This document shows, in pieces, positions 61,316-64,000 of a stretch of 64,000 nt of DNA. Position numbers and translations under genes: made by a program. The stretch lies in NCBI RefSeq assembly GCF_051401765.1, contig NC_135071.1, positions 20,982,961 to 21,046,960 on the forward strand, written 5' to 3'. This DNA is from Calliopsis andreniformis. Taxonomy: Eukaryota; Arthropoda; Insecta; Hymenoptera; Andrenidae. Below the pieces are notes generated by a model. The model worked only from the letters and a program-made list of their open reading frames with translations. It was not told the origin of the DNA and searched no databases. Each line of letters starts with the position of its first letter. The stretch's first letter is position 1.

Positions 61316-64000
61316 AAGCAGGAAAGGATTCCTGGGAGTCGTTGAACGCGCACCGATTGCTTCTGGACCACCGTGGAATCAGCGCTGCGTGAAATTCAAT
61401 TATGTCATTCATTGCTCCTGCAGGGTTTTCTTCCCCCTCCGTGGGGCGAGGAATCCTCGATGATCCCCATCCATCGCATCGGTTCGCAGGATAATCCACA
61501 GATGCGTAACATACGAATGCGTCTGATCGCCAGTCGTCCCTCCACTCCGGGACTATAGCTTTTCACGAGGTCACCACGATCACTGTCTTCTCGAATTAGT
61601 ACGATCCTCTCCTCGCTTCCGCTTCTCTGACTTCATTCTCCTCCGAGTTGGCAGTGTCTCTGACCCGCGCGCTGTTTGCCGACGCTCTGCCTCCTACCAT
61701 TCGCGGTTTTTCCATATAAAAGCGTAGCGTAACCGTTCTGAACAGCCCAGTAGAGGACGACCTCCCTCTTTGCTCATTCTTCCGACTTTCGTCCAATTTC
61801 TTTGCCGTCTCCTCGTACGGGACATTTAATTGACCGATTTCACGGATTATTTCATCCTCGAGTCGCTGTCGAGCTGCGATGCGACTGGAGACAGACGGCT
61901 AAGTTCGAAGAGGACGGACGATGAGACTGCGGTGATGGTTGAATCGCTTCAGGGGCTTGTGGTTCTTTGGATGAATTGCTGGAGAATGGGAAGTGGGAAT
62001 CTCTTAAATCCTTTCTTGGCTTTCGAATCGATTCGATCCTAAATTCGTCGATGCGACCGTGTTGACGATATCTATTATAATACAATCCGTCGACATCGTT
62101 TCATCTCTTCGATGTAATCGATTTTTTACAATTAGTCGGTGACAGTTTGTTTTCCCACGCAATCCAGAAGCACGCGGAAGTGTTACTCGTAACGGTATAC
62201 ACCATTGATCGCAACAGTATCCGTGAATGGATGACCATTGTGCCGTGAATGGGCGATAGTTCCGCTTGGGAAGTAGGTGGGTCTGGCCTTGGGTCTGTCG
62301 TTTCGCTCTGCGACAGATTCGCACGGTATAAAAGGTCATCCATGAACGAGGACTTGAAAAATATTTAATCGGTAGTTTCTCGAGGAAATGTCCAAGGGAC
62401 AGATTGTCGAAAGAATAACGACGGTTTCTCCTCGATTCTGGAGGCGTGACTATTATCGATACCCTTTCCCTGTGGGCCAGCAGCGAGGGTAATTATTCCC
62501 GTGGCCGCGACAACGGAGGAAACACATGTTCCACCACGTGGGCCAACGATATAATAAATCCGGACCCTCGTTGTAACGCAATTTCGTCTCATTGTGCCCC
62601 GCGTGGCCCCGGTTATGAAACTCAATTCTCATTGTGAGTAACGCGCGGGGTTCTCGAGCAGACCCCCTCATTTTTGGCCTTTCGAGGCTCGAAAGGTAAC
62701 CCATTGGCGTTTCTGCCAGGGTGGAGATAAAGGAACGGCGGAAAGGAAAAAAAGCGTAGGGAGCAGAGAGAGAAAGAGGGATGGAACCAGTTTCTCTGGT
62801 GTCTAGGTATCTGGGAGGAGCGTCTTGGCTTCTATCCGCGGCTTTCTTTCCCTCCCGATCCCTCCACGAGTCCTCGCTCGCCTTTCTCTTTTTCACAGGG
62901 AGAAAAGAGTGGCGCTGTGCTGGCCCGGCTGACCAGTGCTCACGGACACTGCTGGAGCACCGCGCGACACGCCTGACCCCAACTCCAGACCCATGAATAT
63001 TCTCGACTGCAGCACGGGGACACTTCGGGGTTGCCAGGGTAAACGGGGAGGCAGGGTTATGAATGTCATTCGCAAACGTTAATCGACGAAATACAAAACC
63101 CATTAGACGCCACCGTCGCCGAGAGCACCGAGGCCTGGCCACGGTTTCAGCGAAGCGCACGCCCATGTCATCTTCGCTATTGTCAGGATGGCACAATTAG
63201 AGGCGACTTGACACCACGGTTTCCTCTGATTGGTACCCATTGTCGGCCGACCGACAGATCCTACCTTGGACAGTGACGAACGTCGATCTTGCGACTGCGC
63301 TTGCAACGATGGGGATAAGGCTCTTCTTTTTTACGCGAGGGGAATTTTTCTTCGATCCCAAGACTGGTTCTTGCTAGTTCTCCTTTTTCATCGCTCTACA
63401 GAAATGCATATTTGTTGCGGTGTCTGGTACTAGGAGTCTCGTACGCATTTTTCTTGATAAATTGAAAGAACTTGGTCGAGAATATTTTGACCACCTACTG
63501 TCCGGACGCAGGTTACTCGCGTGAAAGTAATAAATAATTTTTCCCAACCACGTCGGTATCTAGTATTCTTGTATAGAATCGTCGATTATTCATTCGCATC
63601 GGAGACGAGCATCGCTTTAGTCGCGGCACCGCGCTGCTGCGTTGCGTAATCGCGCGATAACGCAATATATCGGGTCGTTTAGGAGGTCGTGGCGGCGCGC
63701 GCGGTGTCACATTGTCTGCCGACACCTCGGAGATGCTTCAACAAAACGCTCTCACACGCCGTGAAACTTTTATTCCGGCGAAATGGATGATGGCCGCGGT
63801 GCTTCGCACCGGGTGGCTCGCCCCTGTTCTCTTGCTTCTGGCTGCTGCTCCTCGCCGCTCGAAAGATCCTATCTGACACGAGGTGGGCGTACGATACTTC
63901 CCGACGGAGCAGCCTCGGAACGAGAACGACCTGTGTGAATTTAGGACAGGACGCTTGTATCACGGTGTAATCGTTCTTGAGCTTCATCGAGAAACGAGCG

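Larger units (their letters stand above)
40875..64000. other. Gene desert, distal part, with SOX-site excess and many tandem arrays
   Basis: 23 kb with no supported gene. It holds at least 17 exact CCATTGT/ACAATGG heptamers, about a dozen short tandem arrays (listed separately) and inverted repeats at 53700, 59671 and 60120. The longest open frame, 247 codons on the minus strand at 62453-63196, is compositionally biased and has no domain. The location next to a SoxB gene suggests developmental enhancers (inference). Confidence 0.55.

Noticed and set aside
62453..63196. 247-codon minus-strand open frame, the longest in the desert
   Set aside because: It is Arg/Ser/Pro-rich from GC-skewed DNA, overlaps other open frames on both strands, and has no domain, signal peptide or splice pattern.
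1..64000. Transposons, tRNA and rRNA genes
   Set aside because: I looked for terminal repeats, transposase or reverse-transcriptase motifs and tRNA B-boxes with a matching cloverleaf, and saw none convincing. A profile search could still find degraded elements.

Overview
The window looks like nuclear DNA of an insect, most likely a hymenopteran (bee, wasp or ant). The reasons are short GT-AG introns, a full-length fibrillin gene, an androglobin-like gene and a single-exon SoxB gene beside a long gene desert. The order rests on gene content recalled from these families (fibrillin and androglobin are absent from Drosophila), not on a database search, so it is an inference. I see no bacterial operon, CRISPR array, tRNA, rRNA or intact transposon.

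Layout: (1) 1-1356, +, the last two visible exons of an androglobin-like gene, with a poly(A) signal at 1453. (2) 1357-5657, spacer holding one doubtful minus-strand ORF. (3) 5658-22647, +, a complete fibrillin gene. I assembled 41 coding exons by hand; every junction keeps frame and the total is 8592 nt (2863 residues plus stop). The domain order follows vertebrate fibrillin: signal peptide, FUN, three EGFs, hybrid 1, seven TB domains, hybrid 2, about 45 EGF modules, and a furin-type site before a 132-residue C-terminal propeptide. (4) 23660-25368, -, a seven-exon galactose-mutarotase-like gene (397 residues) that converges on fibrillin. The fold motifs are kept, but all four catalytic residues I could align (two His, one Asp, one Glu) are replaced. 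(5) 25369-32059, spacer and the GC-rich 5' flank of the next gene. (6) 32060-33037, +, an intact single-exon SoxB transcription factor, most like Sox21b. (7) 33038-64000, about 31 kb with no gene I can support. It holds many short perfect tandem arrays, a few perfect inverted repeats, and an excess of the SOX-site heptamer CCATTGT/ACAATGG.

The genes are not a pathway. Fibrillin builds extracellular microfibrils, androglobin is a ciliary/sperm globin-calpain protein, the mutarotase relative is probably a non-catalytic sugar-binding or scaffold protein, and the Sox gene is a developmental regulator whose flanking desert probably carries enhancers. The strongest leads are the mutarotase-like pseudoenzyme with intact splicing and reading frame, the SOX-site enrichment of the desert, and local oddities in fibrillin: an RGD in the TB3 tail, a GC-AG intron, a run of 35 C next to a splice acceptor, and an asprosin-like propeptide.
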